Shown here in pieces: positions 11,320 to 20,386 of a stretch of DNA of 64,000 nucleotides. Numbering within the stretch: position 1 is the first letter of the stretch; each line of letters opens with the position of its first letter. The notes beneath the pieces were generated by a model that saw only the letters and a list, made by a program, of their open reading frames with translations, had not been told where the DNA came from and searched no databases. The stretch spans positions 1,178,001 through 1,242,000 of the forward strand of contig NZ_KV917372.1 of the NCBI RefSeq assembly GCF_002019635.1, read 5' to 3'. This DNA comes from Metabacillus halosaccharovorans. Its GTDB lineage: Bacteria; Bacillota; Bacilli; Bacillales; Bacillaceae. A program made the position numbers and the translations under genes.

Positions 11320-11820
11320 TTACTCTTTAAATGTGATTTTTTCATGTGTTAAAAGGGTTGCTTTTAACTCGATTTTTGTCCCAGCATAACCAGTAAGTTT
11401 TTTGTTCTTACCGATTACTCTGTGACATGGAATAAAGATGGGAAGTTTATTTGCTTTATTAGCCTGACCAATTGCTCGTACAGCATTTTTTTGCCCAATA
11501 GCTACTGCTATATCCTGATAGCTGTATACCTTTCCAAAAGGAATGTCTCTTAATTTTCTCCATATCTTTTTTTGAAAGTCTGTTCCATTTAGTTCCATAG
11601 GTATGTCAAATTCTTTTCGATCTCCATGAAAATACTCGTGTAATTGTTGATTGCCGCTCCGCAGAACATCACATTTTTGTTCTTGATCATGAACAATCTC
11701 TTTTCCAAAGCGAAACGAATTAAATAGTTCTGTTGTTAAAAACAAGTTTGTTAGCTTGTCTTTTTTTGCGACGATCGTTAATGTTCCTAATGGTGATTCA
11801 TATAATTGATAATAATACAT
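11320..11820 (-). CDS. ogt: methylated-DNA--[protein]-cysteine S-methyltransferase
   Basis: This suicide enzyme transfers the methyl group of O6-methylguanine to its own cysteine. The 166-residue protein has the active site IPCHRVIG and the DNA-binding helix region GQKNAVRAIGQANKANKLP. The position between the mtn genes and kinE matches ogt of B. subtilis. It is monocistronic, or followed only by the small frame downstream. Confidence 0.93.
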   Translation of the reverse strand: MYYYQLYESPLGTLTIVAKKDKLTNLFLTTELFNSFRFGKEIVHDQEQKCDVLRSGNQQLHEYFHGDRKEFDIPMELNGTDFQKKIWRKLRDIPFGKVYSYQDIAVAIGQKNAVRAIGQANKANKLPIFIPCHRVIGKNKKLTGYAGTKIELKATLLTHEKITFKE

Positions 11821-11878
11821 AAATAAAAACCCTCATTCTTCTCAAGCTTTTTCAGTTACCAAAAAATAACCTATTATT

Positions 11879-14068
11879 CTATTGTCTAATAGGTAACATA
11901 ATATGAAAAGTTGTGCCTTTTCCTTCTTCACTTTCTACGTCTACTTGTCCCTGATGCTCTTCAATAATTTTGTAACTAACCATTAGACCAAGGCCGGTTC
12001 CTCTCTCCTTCGTTGTATAAAAAGGCTGCCCTAACCGTTTGATTTTATCTTCTGAAATACCTGAACCTCTGTCTGTAATAGATACTAGAAGATTATCTTC
12101 ATCTTTTTGTTTTATTTTCACGTCAATTTGACCGCCATTCGGCATAACTTCAATTGCATTTTTTAACACATTGATAAAAACTTGTTTTAATTGGTTTGGT
12201 TCACAATATATTAACGGAAGATTGTCTTCGATATCAAGGATCATTTGAACATTGACTAAAATGGCTTGAGCGTTCAATAATTCAGTTGTTTCCTTCATGA
12301 TAATACTGAGATCTTTCTCAGAGAATTTAATTGCTTGCGGCCTAGCTAAAATAAGAAACTCAGTAATAATCGATTCAATTCTACTCAACTCTGAGGTGAT
12401 CACATTAAAATACATAGAAAAATCGTCTTTCACACTTCCCTCTAAGAGCTGGATAAAACCTTTCAAGGCCGTCATTGGATTTCGGATCTCATGGGCTATT
12501 CCAGCCGCAAGTTCTCCAACAACATTTAGTGTATCCGATTTCCGCAATTGTTCCTCTAGTTCTCTCTTTTCTGTTACATCACGAAAAACCGCCAAATTCA
12601 TATCTTCATTTATATGATGTTTTAAAGAAATCTCTAAAATTTTCTCTGCACCATTAGAAAGAGTGTAGATGGTCTCCTTTGTTTTGGCCTCGTAAAAATC
12701 TAATTCTTCCTCCTGATAAAGATCATCCATCTTTGAAAAAAGAATATCACATATTTTATACGATTTTATATCACTTGATGATAGATTCAGTATTTTCCTT
12801 GCTGCAGGATTTGCTTCAATGATTTCATAATTATTATTAAAAAGGATGATACCGTCCATAGATGCATTAAATATATTTCTAAATTTATGCTCACTTTCTC
12901 TTAAGACTTTTTCCATTCTTTTTCTTTCACTAACATTACGAAAAATTGTTAAATGATGTCCGTCTAAAATGTCCATTTTTGAGGTGAACTCAAGTTCTTT
13001 ATTTTGACCGTTCGGCATGTGAAAAAGCAATTCTTCTCTTATGGCACCTGTTTCAAAATACTCTTTTTTCACTCGTTGAAAGCTTACTGAATTCTGATCC
13101 ACAAAGTCTAAAATATTTCTTTGTACAAGTTCTGTCTCACTTAATTCAAATGTTCTGCTTGCTGCTTGATTTACCTTTTGAATTTGCCCATTTTTCCCCC
13201 AGATCATGATGGCATCAATGGCATTTTCAAATACTTCTCTAAAGCGCTCCTCACTTTTGTATAGCTTCATTTCCATTGATCGTTTTTCAGTTATATCCCG
13301 CATAATCGCCATATAAAAACCATTTATAATATTTGAAGTTGTTGTAAACTCAAAAACCTTTTTACTGCCATTTCTAAGCAGCACTGGAAGCTCACCTTTT
13401 GCACTTCCATTTTCTTTTAGCATCTTCCATAAACGATCCAATTTATAAAGATCCGGCTCATCAATAAAATCCCCTAAAACAAATGAGTTCAACTGACTTT
13501 TATTAATTTCAAAACTTGTACAAAAGGAGCCATTTGCATCTATAAATGCTCCATCTTGATCAAATATAACAATTCCATCAACAGCCCGGTGAAATAGGTC
13601 TTTAAAAAGTTGTTCATTAATTGTTCTTTCCCGTTCAAGCATTTTCTTGAATGAGACATCTTTGATCATTGCAAGATCATACCCATTTATCGCCTGCTTA
13701 CGTACAGAAATTTCCAAAAACTTCACTTGTCCATTTTCTAATTTTACGATTAATTCGTTTCTGCCAGGGTCATCTTGATAGATTGCCTCCATAACTTCAC
13801 TCAATTGATTTTTCGGAATTAATGACAGAAAATCATAAAGGCTTTTTTGACATAATTCCTTTTTTTGTAGTTGAAACATATGACATGCAGCCGAGTTTAC
13901 ATCTATAAATTTCATATTTTCATCAAAAATAGCTACCGCATCTAATGCACCTTCCAATATATTTTCGTGCTGCAGTAACTTAAATTTTAACATTTCATTT
14001 TCTTTTTCTAATTTAGTTAATTGTGCTTTTAAGGTAACGATCTCGAAATCCTCCATCGTTTGTTTCAA
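11879..14068 (-). CDS. kinE: multi-PAS sensor histidine kinase, KinE-like
   Basis: The protein has about 729 residues and no membrane segment, so it is cytosolic. Four PAS domains follow a short coiled coil (repeated pairs such as DGIVIFDQDGAFIDAN and DAIMIWGKNGQIQKVN). Next come a HisKA domain with the phospho-acceptor in GIAHEIRNPM and a HATPase with DRGSGISEDKIKRLGQPF and GTGLGL. In Bacillus, KinE can feed the Spo0F-Spo0A phosphorelay; this role rests on gene order and domain layout. A TTG at 14068 has GGGGTG 6 bases upstream and is preferred; a GTG at 14092 would add 8 residues. No partner regulator is adjacent. Confidence 0.82.
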   Translation of the reverse strand: MKQTMEDFEIVTLKAQLTKLEKENEMLKFKLLQHENILEGALDAVAIFDENMKFIDVNSAACHMFQLQKKELCQKSLYDFLSLIPKNQLSEVMEAIYQDDPGRNELIVKLENGQVKFLEISVRKQAINGYDLAMIKDVSFKKMLERERTINEQLFKDLFHRAVDGIVIFDQDGAFIDANGSFCTSFEINKSQLNSFVLGDFIDEPDLYKLDRLWKMLKENGSAKGELPVLLRNGSKKVFEFTTTSNIINGFYMAIMRDITEKRSMEMKLYKSEERFREVFENAIDAIMIWGKNGQIQKVNQAASRTFELSETELVQRNILDFVDQNSVSFQRVKKEYFETGAIREELLFHMPNGQNKELEFTSKMDILDGHHLTIFRNVSERKRMEKVLRESEHKFRNIFNASMDGIILFNNNYEIIEANPAARKILNLSSSDIKSYKICDILFSKMDDLYQEEELDFYEAKTKETIYTLSNGAEKILEISLKHHINEDMNLAVFRDVTEKRELEEQLRKSDTLNVVGELAAGIAHEIRNPMTALKGFIQLLEGSVKDDFSMYFNVITSELSRIESIITEFLILARPQAIKFSEKDLSIIMKETTELLNAQAILVNVQMILDIEDNLPLIYCEPNQLKQVFINVLKNAIEVMPNGGQIDVKIKQKDEDNLLVSITDRGSGISEDKIKRLGQPFYTTKERGTGLGLMVSYKIIEEHQGQVDVESEEGKGTTFHIMLPIRQ

Positions 14069-14241
14069 TTCATTCACCCCTACCTGACTCACTTTCTTCT
14101 ATAACTTCTATTCTACAAGTTCCTTCATTGTCCTTCACCTATCTACAAAATGATAGAAAATGTTTCTTTTTTACTGTGAACGGTGTAATATATTAAAGTA
14201 TTTTGTTTAAGAAATAGCGAATTGTTGAATTTACCCACATT

Positions 14242-14277
14242 AAAGCTGTCATCGTTTTACAAATAGATGACAGCTTT
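14242..14277. repeat. inverted repeat between the divergent kinE and ykrP genes
   Basis: AAAGCTGTCATC at 14242-14253 pairs perfectly with GATGACAGCTTT at 14266-14277 over a 12-base loop. The gap 14069-14425 contains no other recognisable gene. No strong T run follows on either strand, so this may be a protein site or an RNA structure rather than a terminator. Confidence 0.6.
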
Positions 14278-14425
14278 GTTACGTCCCTAATAAAAAATCA
14301 ATTTTAATCGAAAGTAATGTAATAAGCTCATCTTATTTAAGTTCATTTAACGTTTATTTCCACCTTTATTCGGGAATAAAAAGGATAATTTTACGATTAA
14401 TTACTTCAAAGGGAATGATAAAATA

Positions 14426-15430
14426 ATGACTAATCGTTTGAGTTATTTTGATAATGCAAAATTCTTTTTAATTTTTTTAGTTGTTTTTGGTCATATTATT
14501 AGGCCATTTATCGATGAAAGTGATGTCATGTTGACCATTTATAAGTTTGTTTATACGTTTCATATGCCAGCATTCATTTTAGTATCCGGTTATTTTGCCA
14601 AGGGATTTAATAAGAAGGGCTATGTAAGTAAAATCGCCAAAAAGCTTATATTGCCTTATTTAATTTTCCAAGGAATTTACTCTGTCTATTATTTTGCGAT
14701 TGAAAAACAAGGAGCAAGTGTTTTGGATCCATTAGATCCCCATTGGTCATTATGGTTTCTTGTCAGTTTATTCTTTTGGAATGTTTTCTTATTTGGAGCA
14801 ACAAAACTTTCTTCAAAATGGTCATTAACTTTAGCTTTTGCGATCGGAATTGCAGTTGGATATTTTGACATAGTAAGTAATTATTTAAGCTTATCAAGAA
14901 CATTTGTGTTTTTCCCATTATTTTTAATCGGTTTTTATTTAAAGAAAGAGCATTTTACGTTCATTACTAAACCAAATATCAGAGTTATTGCCGTGTTATT
15001 GTTAACCATAACATTTGTATCGTATTTCTACCTTGACTTTGATTATGAATGGTTATTTGGTTCAAAGCCTTATTCACAGTTTGGTGATGTATCCATTTTT
15101 AATGCAATTATTCGAATGGGCTTTTACACTCTAACATTGATCACGTCTCTTAGTTTTTTGGCTCTCATTCCTACCAGACATGCTTTCTTCACTGAGTGGG
15201 GAACCAGGACATTCTATGTATATCTTCTGCATGGGTTTATCATACAATTTATGAGAAAAGGCGATACGATTGAGTGGTTGGGCGATTATCAAAGTATTGC
15301 TACTCTTACGCTGTTAGCAATCTTGCTAACAACGGTATTATCAACAAAAACAGTGAAAGAAATTGCGAGCCCTTTTATTGAGTTAAAGCCATCTCATTTA
15401 TATATTAAGCCTTTTTCTTTGAATAAATAA
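14426..15430 (+). CDS. ykrP: acyltransferase family membrane protein (YkrP-like)
   Basis: The 334-residue protein has about ten hydrophobic segments across the acyltransferase 3 fold, with the typical N-terminal FDNAKFFLIFLVVFGH carrying the conserved histidine and FHMPAFILVSGY after it. Such enzymes O-acylate extracellular sugars or glycans; the substrate here is unknown. The symbol comes from the B. subtilis order kinE-ykrP. A terminator follows. Confidence 0.8.
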   Translation: MTNRLSYFDNAKFFLIFLVVFGHIIRPFIDESDVMLTIYKFVYTFHMPAFILVSGYFAKGFNKKGYVSKIAKKLILPYLIFQGIYSVYYFAIEKQGASVLDPLDPHWSLWFLVSLFFWNVFLFGATKLSSKWSLTLAFAIGIAVGYFDIVSNYLSLSRTFVFFPLFLIGFYLKKEHFTFITKPNIRVIAVLLLTITFVSYFYLDFDYEWLFGSKPYSQFGDVSIFNAIIRMGFYTLTLITSLSFLALIPTRHAFFTEWGTRTFYVYLLHGFIIQFMRKGDTIEWLGDYQSIATLTLLAILLTTVLSTKTVKEIASPFIELKPSHLYIKPFSLNK

Positions 15431-15434
15431 TGAT

Positions 15435-15472
15435 ATGAGACATTTTCCTATCAAGGATAATGTCTCATTTTT
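15435..15472 (+). terminator. terminator after the acyltransferase gene
   Basis: ATGAGACATT and AATGTCTCAT form a perfect stem followed by five T. Confidence 0.85.
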
Positions 15473-15599
15473 GTTTAAATGCCTGGCATTCCTTCCATAC
15501 TGTGGTTATATACCCAATCGAAGCATTATGTTAAAATAAATAATTGATTAAAAGCTTACGCAATTTGTTTTTATAAAATCAAATAAAAGTGGTGTAGAA

Positions 15600-17366
15600 A
15601 TGAAAACTGTTTTATCAACATTAAATGCAAAATATATTCATACAAGTTTATCAATTCGTTATTTAAAAGCATACGCAGAGCCTGATTATGATATAGAGTT
15701 AGCAGAATATACAATCAAAGATCCTGCAATGAATATCGTTACAGACCTTCATGCAAAAAAACCTGAGATTATCGGATTTAGCTGCTATATTTGGAATATT
15801 GAAGAAACCATAAAAGTAATAAAAATGTTGAAGAAGATTAACCCCTCCTTACTGATTGTATTAGGAGGACCAGAGGTAACATATGACACGAGAGAATGGA
15901 TGGAGAAGATTCCGGAAGTTGACTTTATTATTATCGGTGAAGGAGAACAATCATTTAAGCAATTATTAGATGAATTACATGGTGAACATAACTATGAAAA
16001 TGTTAGTGGGATTGCTTACCGCAAAGACGCAGCATTACAAATTAAGCCGCAGCGAAACAAAATTGATTTAAAAACATTACCTTCTCCATTTCGTTTTAAA
16101 GAAGATTTATCACAGCTTTCAAAGCGTGTTACGTATATTGAAACAAGTCGTGGTTGCCCTTTTAGCTGCCAATTTTGCCTATCTTCGATTGAAGTAGGTG
16201 TACGTTACTTTGATCGAGAAAAAGTGAAAGAAGATATTCGCTTTTTAATGGAACATGGTGCAAAGACAATTAAATTTGTTGATCGTACATTTAATATTAG
16301 CCGTAGCTATGCCATGGAAATGTTTCAATTTCTCATTGATGAGCACAAGCCTGGTACTGTATTTCAATTTGAAATAACAGCAGACATTATGAGACCTGAG
16401 GTTATTCAATTTTTAAACGACAATGCCCCTAAAGGTTTGTTCAGATTCGAAATTGGTGTTCAATCAACAAACGATGCAACAAATGAACTTGTGATGAGGA
16501 AACAAAACTTCAGTAAGTTAACACGTACTGTCACAATGGTAAAAGAAGGACAGAAAATTGATCAGCATCTGGATTTAATTGCTGGTTTACCTGAGGAAGA
16601 TTATCATTCATTTAAGAAAACCTTTAATGATGTTTTTGAACTACGTCCAGAAGAGCTTCAGCTAGGATTCTTGAAAATGTTAAGAGGAACGGGTCTGAGA
16701 CTTCGGGCCGAAGATCATGGTTATGTATATATGGATCATTCCCCTTATGAAATTTTAAAAAACAATATCCTATCATTTGAAGATATTACAAAAATTAAAC
16801 ATGTGGAAGATGTATTAGAAAAATATTGGAATGATCACCGAATGGATGAAACTGTTGAATACTTAGTTTCAAATGTATTTGCATCTCCTTTTGACTTTTT
16901 TCAGGATTTTGGAACCTTTTGGGATAAAAAAGGCTGGAGTCGAATTGGTCATCAGTTAGAAGATCTTTATAAACATCTATTTGAATTCCTAGCAAGCTCC
17001 AATCATGACGTTGTAGACATTGTTAGTGGATTTATGAAATATGATTATTTACGTAATCAAAAATTCAAACCACGTAAACCATGGTGGGATGATGCACTTT
17101 CCAAACAGGAACGCAGCAAAATTTATCACTCCATATTAGAAAACCCTCTTCTTTTGGGTGAAGAATTTGCAAGAAAACAACTAACAGAGAAGGATCTATT
17201 CAAACATACAGTGCTTGAAACCTTACCATTTAATTTAAATCACTACCTTAAAACAGGAAAAATGGTAGAAGAAGGCTCTTTCATTCTTGTTCACTATGAT
17301 ACCGTCCATTCAAAAACAACAGTTTATACAGCTTTATCACGTGAATTCGAATCTAAAGTAGGGTGA
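15600..17366 (+). CDS. B12-binding-domain radical SAM protein (DUF4080 type)
   Basis: The 588-residue protein starts with a cobalamin-binding-like Rossmann domain (residues about 1-140, with LGGPEVTYD and GEGEQSFKQLL). The radical SAM core has the cluster motif CPFSCQFC (C-x3-C-x2-C) in ETSRGCPFSCQFCLSS. A C-terminal domain of about 200 residues, of the type found in DUF4080 proteins, follows. The substrate is unknown; related proteins are anaerobic-type methyltransferases or methylthiotransferases. It stands alone with its own terminator at 17369-17407. Confidence 0.85.
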   Translation: MKTVLSTLNAKYIHTSLSIRYLKAYAEPDYDIELAEYTIKDPAMNIVTDLHAKKPEIIGFSCYIWNIEETIKVIKMLKKINPSLLIVLGGPEVTYDTREWMEKIPEVDFIIIGEGEQSFKQLLDELHGEHNYENVSGIAYRKDAALQIKPQRNKIDLKTLPSPFRFKEDLSQLSKRVTYIETSRGCPFSCQFCLSSIEVGVRYFDREKVKEDIRFLMEHGAKTIKFVDRTFNISRSYAMEMFQFLIDEHKPGTVFQFEITADIMRPEVIQFLNDNAPKGLFRFEIGVQSTNDATNELVMRKQNFSKLTRTVTMVKEGQKIDQHLDLIAGLPEEDYHSFKKTFNDVFELRPEELQLGFLKMLRGTGLRLRAEDHGYVYMDHSPYEILKNNILSFEDITKIKHVEDVLEKYWNDHRMDETVEYLVSNVFASPFDFFQDFGTFWDKKGWSRIGHQLEDLYKHLFEFLASSNHDVVDIVSGFMKYDYLRNQKFKPRKPWWDDALSKQERSKIYHSILENPLLLGEEFARKQLTEKDLFKHTVLETLPFNLNHYLKTGKMVEEGSFILVHYDTVHSKTTVYTALSREFESKVG

Positions 17367-17368
17367 AG

Positions 17369-17407
17369 GAAAAAGTGAGAGGATTATCTCTCACTTTTTC
17401 TTTTTTT
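17369..17407 (+). terminator. terminator of the radical SAM gene
   Basis: A 13-bp perfect stem (17369-17381 with 17388-17400) with a 6-base loop is followed by seven T. Its 3' arm also encodes the lysine-rich tail of the leftward small gene at 17391-17552. Confidence 0.85.
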
Positions 17408-17552
17408 CCTTTTTATTACCTGCTAGTGCGCTATATAGTTGAGATGCATTAACATCTCCCATTTCATGACCAAATTCTTCTTGTAGCAAATCCTTTTCAG
17501 TAGGAATTTTATGGTTTTGCATATCTTTACTTTTCATCTTTTTACGTGTCAT
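17391..17552 (-). CDS. small basic hypothetical protein (53 aa), second of a coupled pair
   Basis: The frame encodes 53 residues beginning MTRKKMKSKDM and ending in a run of lysines. The middle, EEFGHEMGDVNASQLYSAL, looks like a short amphipathic helix. Its ATG overlaps the stop of the upstream small gene (ATGA), which points to translational coupling. Size, charge and company suggest a spore-type small protein, but no family is recognised with certainty. Confidence 0.6.
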   Translation of the reverse strand: MTRKKMKSKDMQNHKIPTEKDLLQEEFGHEMGDVNASQLYSALAGNKKEKKKK

Positions 17553-17707
17553 GATGATTTCCCTTGCTTTCCATGTTTAGAATTTCGATTTGCACCCTTC
17601 ATCGGGTTTTCATCATCATTAATTTCAGCAAATTCTACATCTGGCAGACTTTCTGTTGGTGTATTATTATGTTTTACAGCTTGATTTCGAAATGCTTTTC
17701 TCTTCAA
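17549..17707 (-). CDS. small basic hypothetical protein (52 aa), first of a coupled pair
   Basis: A TTG at 17707 with GAGGTG 7 bases upstream opens a 52-residue frame beginning MKRKAFRNQAV and ending in a Gly/Lys/Ser-rich tail. An upstream GTG-type extension to 17743 has no ribosome site. The protein is hydrophilic with no membrane segment. It overlaps the next small gene by 4 bases. It could be a small spore protein; this is inference from size and composition. Confidence 0.6.
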   Translation of the reverse strand: MKRKAFRNQAVKHNNTPTESLPDVEFAEINDDENPMKGANRNSKHGKQGKSS

Positions 17708-17857
17708 TCTTCTCACCTCAATGATAAGTTTCGACTTATTCAAGATGTTACTTTTTTACTTTCTCCATTTTCGAGTTTTCTATCATAGGTAGAAATCGGA
17801 AAAAAGATCAGTTACTAATTGGACATTCTAAACATAAATAAGATTGAGGTGAAAAAT

Positions 17858-18199
17858 GTGAAGAAGGAAAATGAAGGCAAGTTTTCACTTGATGAATCAT
17901 TACCACATCAAATAGATGCTCCATCTTGGAAAGGAACAGGAGTGACAATGAAGAAACCGTTTTTAAACGACTATGGGGTGGTGATTGGAGATAGCAACTA
18001 TAACTCCGAGCATTCTCCATTAAACAAATGGAGTGATAAGATTGATCCGGCAATTATGTCTGGTGAACAGTGGGTTCACCCTACAAATGATATCGGCTGG
18101 AATACTCCTGAAAATAAAGAATTACTTGAAGAAATGAGAAAACCAAATGGTGTTCCCTTTACACATCCTGATAAAGATGTAAGTTATAGCAGTGACTAA
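17858..18199 (+). CDS. DUF3905-like hypothetical protein
   Basis: The product has 113 residues and resembles DUF3905 proteins of spore-forming Bacillus, with LPHQIDAPSWKGTGV, GVVIGDS and WVHPTNDIGWNT as the memorable conserved blocks. It has no signal peptide and no membrane segment, and its function is unknown. The GTG at 17858 is preferred because GAGGTG stands 6 bases upstream; a frame to 17819 lacks one. The family name is from memory. Confidence 0.7.
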   Translation: MKKENEGKFSLDESLPHQIDAPSWKGTGVTMKKPFLNDYGVVIGDSNYNSEHSPLNKWSDKIDPAIMSGEQWVHPTNDIGWNTPENKELLEEMRKPNGVPFTHPDKDVSYSSD

Positions 18200-18214
18200 T
18201 TTAGATAAAAAAAA

Positions 18215-18256
18215 GATGACTCAAAATATCAATCCATTTGAGTCATCCATTTTTTA
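18215..18256. terminator. bidirectional terminator between convergent genes
   Basis: GATGACTCAAA at 18215-18225 pairs with TTTGAGTCATC at 18237-18247. A T run follows on the + strand and an A run precedes, so it can serve both the DUF3905-like gene and the PBP gene. Confidence 0.85.
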
Positions 18257-20272
18257 TTCATTCGAGAGATATTGCTTCATGACCTCTTTTACTTTAGGAA
18301 CTACGTAATGGCTCCCTCCCCTGTCTTTTACATCTTCAATCATCATTGTAACCATGAGTTTAGGATTATCTGTATTAACAGCTACAAACCAGCCATTTTC
18401 TTTACCTGTCTTATCTTCTTTTGACTGTTTTAATTCAGCTGTTCCAGTTTTTCCTGCTATCTGTAGGCTATCTACTTTAGGCTTATAAGCTGTACCATTT
18501 GGATTGTTTACAACTTCTTTTAAGTTTGACAGTAGAATATCGTTATTTTCCTTCTTTGTAATACTTTCTTTCCAAAAACTTGTTTTTGCTTCTTCTGTGA
18601 CCTCGACATACGGCTTTATCATACTGCCATTATTTACATAGGTTGTATATGCTGCTGTCAAATGAAAAGGACTCATCAATATTTCTCCTTGTCCATAACC
18701 AGAATCGGCCAAAAGCTGTTCATTTGAAAGATTTTCATTTGAAATAGAAGATGTTGTGATTGGAAAAGGAAAGTCAATATCTTCTTCAAATCCAAACTGT
18801 TTTAATCCGTTTACCATTCCCTCTGCCCCTATATCCAATGCTAATTGAGCAAAATAGATATTGTCAGAATAGATAAGAGCATCCTTTAAGTTAACATTTG
18901 AATCTGAATCTGAAACTCTTGTTATGCTATAATTTCCCCAACTAGCATCTTTTTTCCACGTTAGTCCTGTTATTTGTTTTTCAGTATCAGGATCTAACTT
19001 TCCAGCATTCATTCCAATCGATGCAATAATCGGTTTCAAAGAAGATCCTGGAGAAAAGGTTTTATTAAAACGAGCCATTAATGGCTTTTGTGGATGATCT
19101 GATAAGGCTGCATATTGTGATGAAGATAGTCCATATATAAATTCATTAGGATTATAAGAAGGACTGCTCACTAAAGCTAATGTTTCTCCTGTTAAGGGAT
19201 CCATTGCAACAGCTGTACCTGCTTCACCCTTAAGCTGATCAAACAGTTGTTTTTGCAGCTCACCATCAATGGTTACTTGTATATCCTCACCATTTTCTGG
19301 AGGCTTTTCAGCAATAATTTTATCTGTACCATCGACGTAAATGGTATAACCTGTTTCTCCTTTTAACCTTGCTTCAAATACTTGTTCTAATCCTGCTTTT
19401 CCAACTAAGGATTGGCTGGAATACCCTTCATCTTTTAATTCCTCAAGCTGTTCTGCTGTAATACTTCCAATATACCCTGTTAGATGTGCTGCAGCTTCTC
19501 CGTAAGGATAAAACCTTGCTGGAACATCTTTCTTTTGAATAGATGGAATTGAAATTAATTCAGCAAGTAATTCCTGTTGTTGTGGATCAATTTTTTTAAT
19601 AGGAACAAATAATTCAGGCTGAACCCAACTTTGTGAAAGCTTATCTTCTATTTCTTTCACGTCCATCGAAAGTATTTTAGCAATCTTTTCGATCGTTTCA
19701 TCCCGATTTTCCGGAAGATTGCCGGGAACAATTCCAATTTCATATGCTAAACCATTCACTGCAAGCCCTTTATTCTTTTCATCAAAAATTTGTCCACGCT
19801 CAGGTGATGTACTACTCACTCTTACTTCTTCATTACCTTCTAATTGCGGGAAGATCATAGTAGGTGACCAGGAAATAAACCAATCCTCTCCATCTTCTGT
19901 TTCTTCCTGGACAATTTGCACATCTTGTTCAAACGATATTTGGCCAGCCACGGTTTCCATAGATAATGAAAAAGGGTAACTTACCTCTGTTGCCTTATCA
20001 TCTATCTTTTCTTCTTCCGGTTTATCAAACTCAACCTTCAACTCATTAACTGACACACCATCGTATATACCTTCATAGCGACTAACAAAATCTTCTTTTG
20101 TAATCTCCTCTTTCGTATTTGACGATAGTTTATCGTACATTTCTGAAAACTTTTGATCATTCCATAATTTTATGTATTCAGAAAAACGGTCTGCAGCAGT
20201 TGGTGCTTCTGAGCATGCACTTAATACGATTAATAAGACAAAAAAAACAAATGCAATTAAACTTTTTCTCAT
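18254..20272 (-). CDS. pbpC: class B penicillin-binding protein, lipoprotein (PbpC/PBP3-like)
   Basis: This is a 672-residue D,D-transpeptidase for peptidoglycan cross-linking. It begins with a lipoprotein signal and lipobox LSAC at residues 17-20. A MecA-type NTF2-like domain (about 30-140) and a PBP dimerisation domain follow. The transpeptidase has SSLK in SPGSSLKPI near residue 410, SDN in YSDNIYFAQ near 468 and KTGT near 606. Residue order and length fit B. subtilis PBP3 (PbpC). PBP3-like proteins have low beta-lactam affinity in some species; that is not shown here. Confidence 0.85.
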   Translation of the reverse strand: MRKSLIAFVFFVLLIVLSACSEAPTAADRFSEYIKLWNDQKFSEMYDKLSSNTKEEITKEDFVSRYEGIYDGVSVNELKVEFDKPEEEKIDDKATEVSYPFSLSMETVAGQISFEQDVQIVQEETEDGEDWFISWSPTMIFPQLEGNEEVRVSSTSPERGQIFDEKNKGLAVNGLAYEIGIVPGNLPENRDETIEKIAKILSMDVKEIEDKLSQSWVQPELFVPIKKIDPQQQELLAELISIPSIQKKDVPARFYPYGEAAAHLTGYIGSITAEQLEELKDEGYSSQSLVGKAGLEQVFEARLKGETGYTIYVDGTDKIIAEKPPENGEDIQVTIDGELQKQLFDQLKGEAGTAVAMDPLTGETLALVSSPSYNPNEFIYGLSSSQYAALSDHPQKPLMARFNKTFSPGSSLKPIIASIGMNAGKLDPDTEKQITGLTWKKDASWGNYSITRVSDSDSNVNLKDALIYSDNIYFAQLALDIGAEGMVNGLKQFGFEEDIDFPFPITTSSISNENLSNEQLLADSGYGQGEILMSPFHLTAAYTTYVNNGSMIKPYVEVTEEAKTSFWKESITKKENNDILLSNLKEVVNNPNGTAYKPKVDSLQIAGKTGTAELKQSKEDKTGKENGWFVAVNTDNPKLMVTMMIEDVKDRGGSHYVVPKVKEVMKQYLSNE

Positions 20273-20386
20273 ATCGCTCCCTCCTCCTTACATATTGTAC
20301 CAAAGATTACGAAGCCATCAATTAATAAGATTGATTTTTTGTTAAATGAAAAAAGAGCCGGATTTAACACCAACTCTTTTCCTTTC

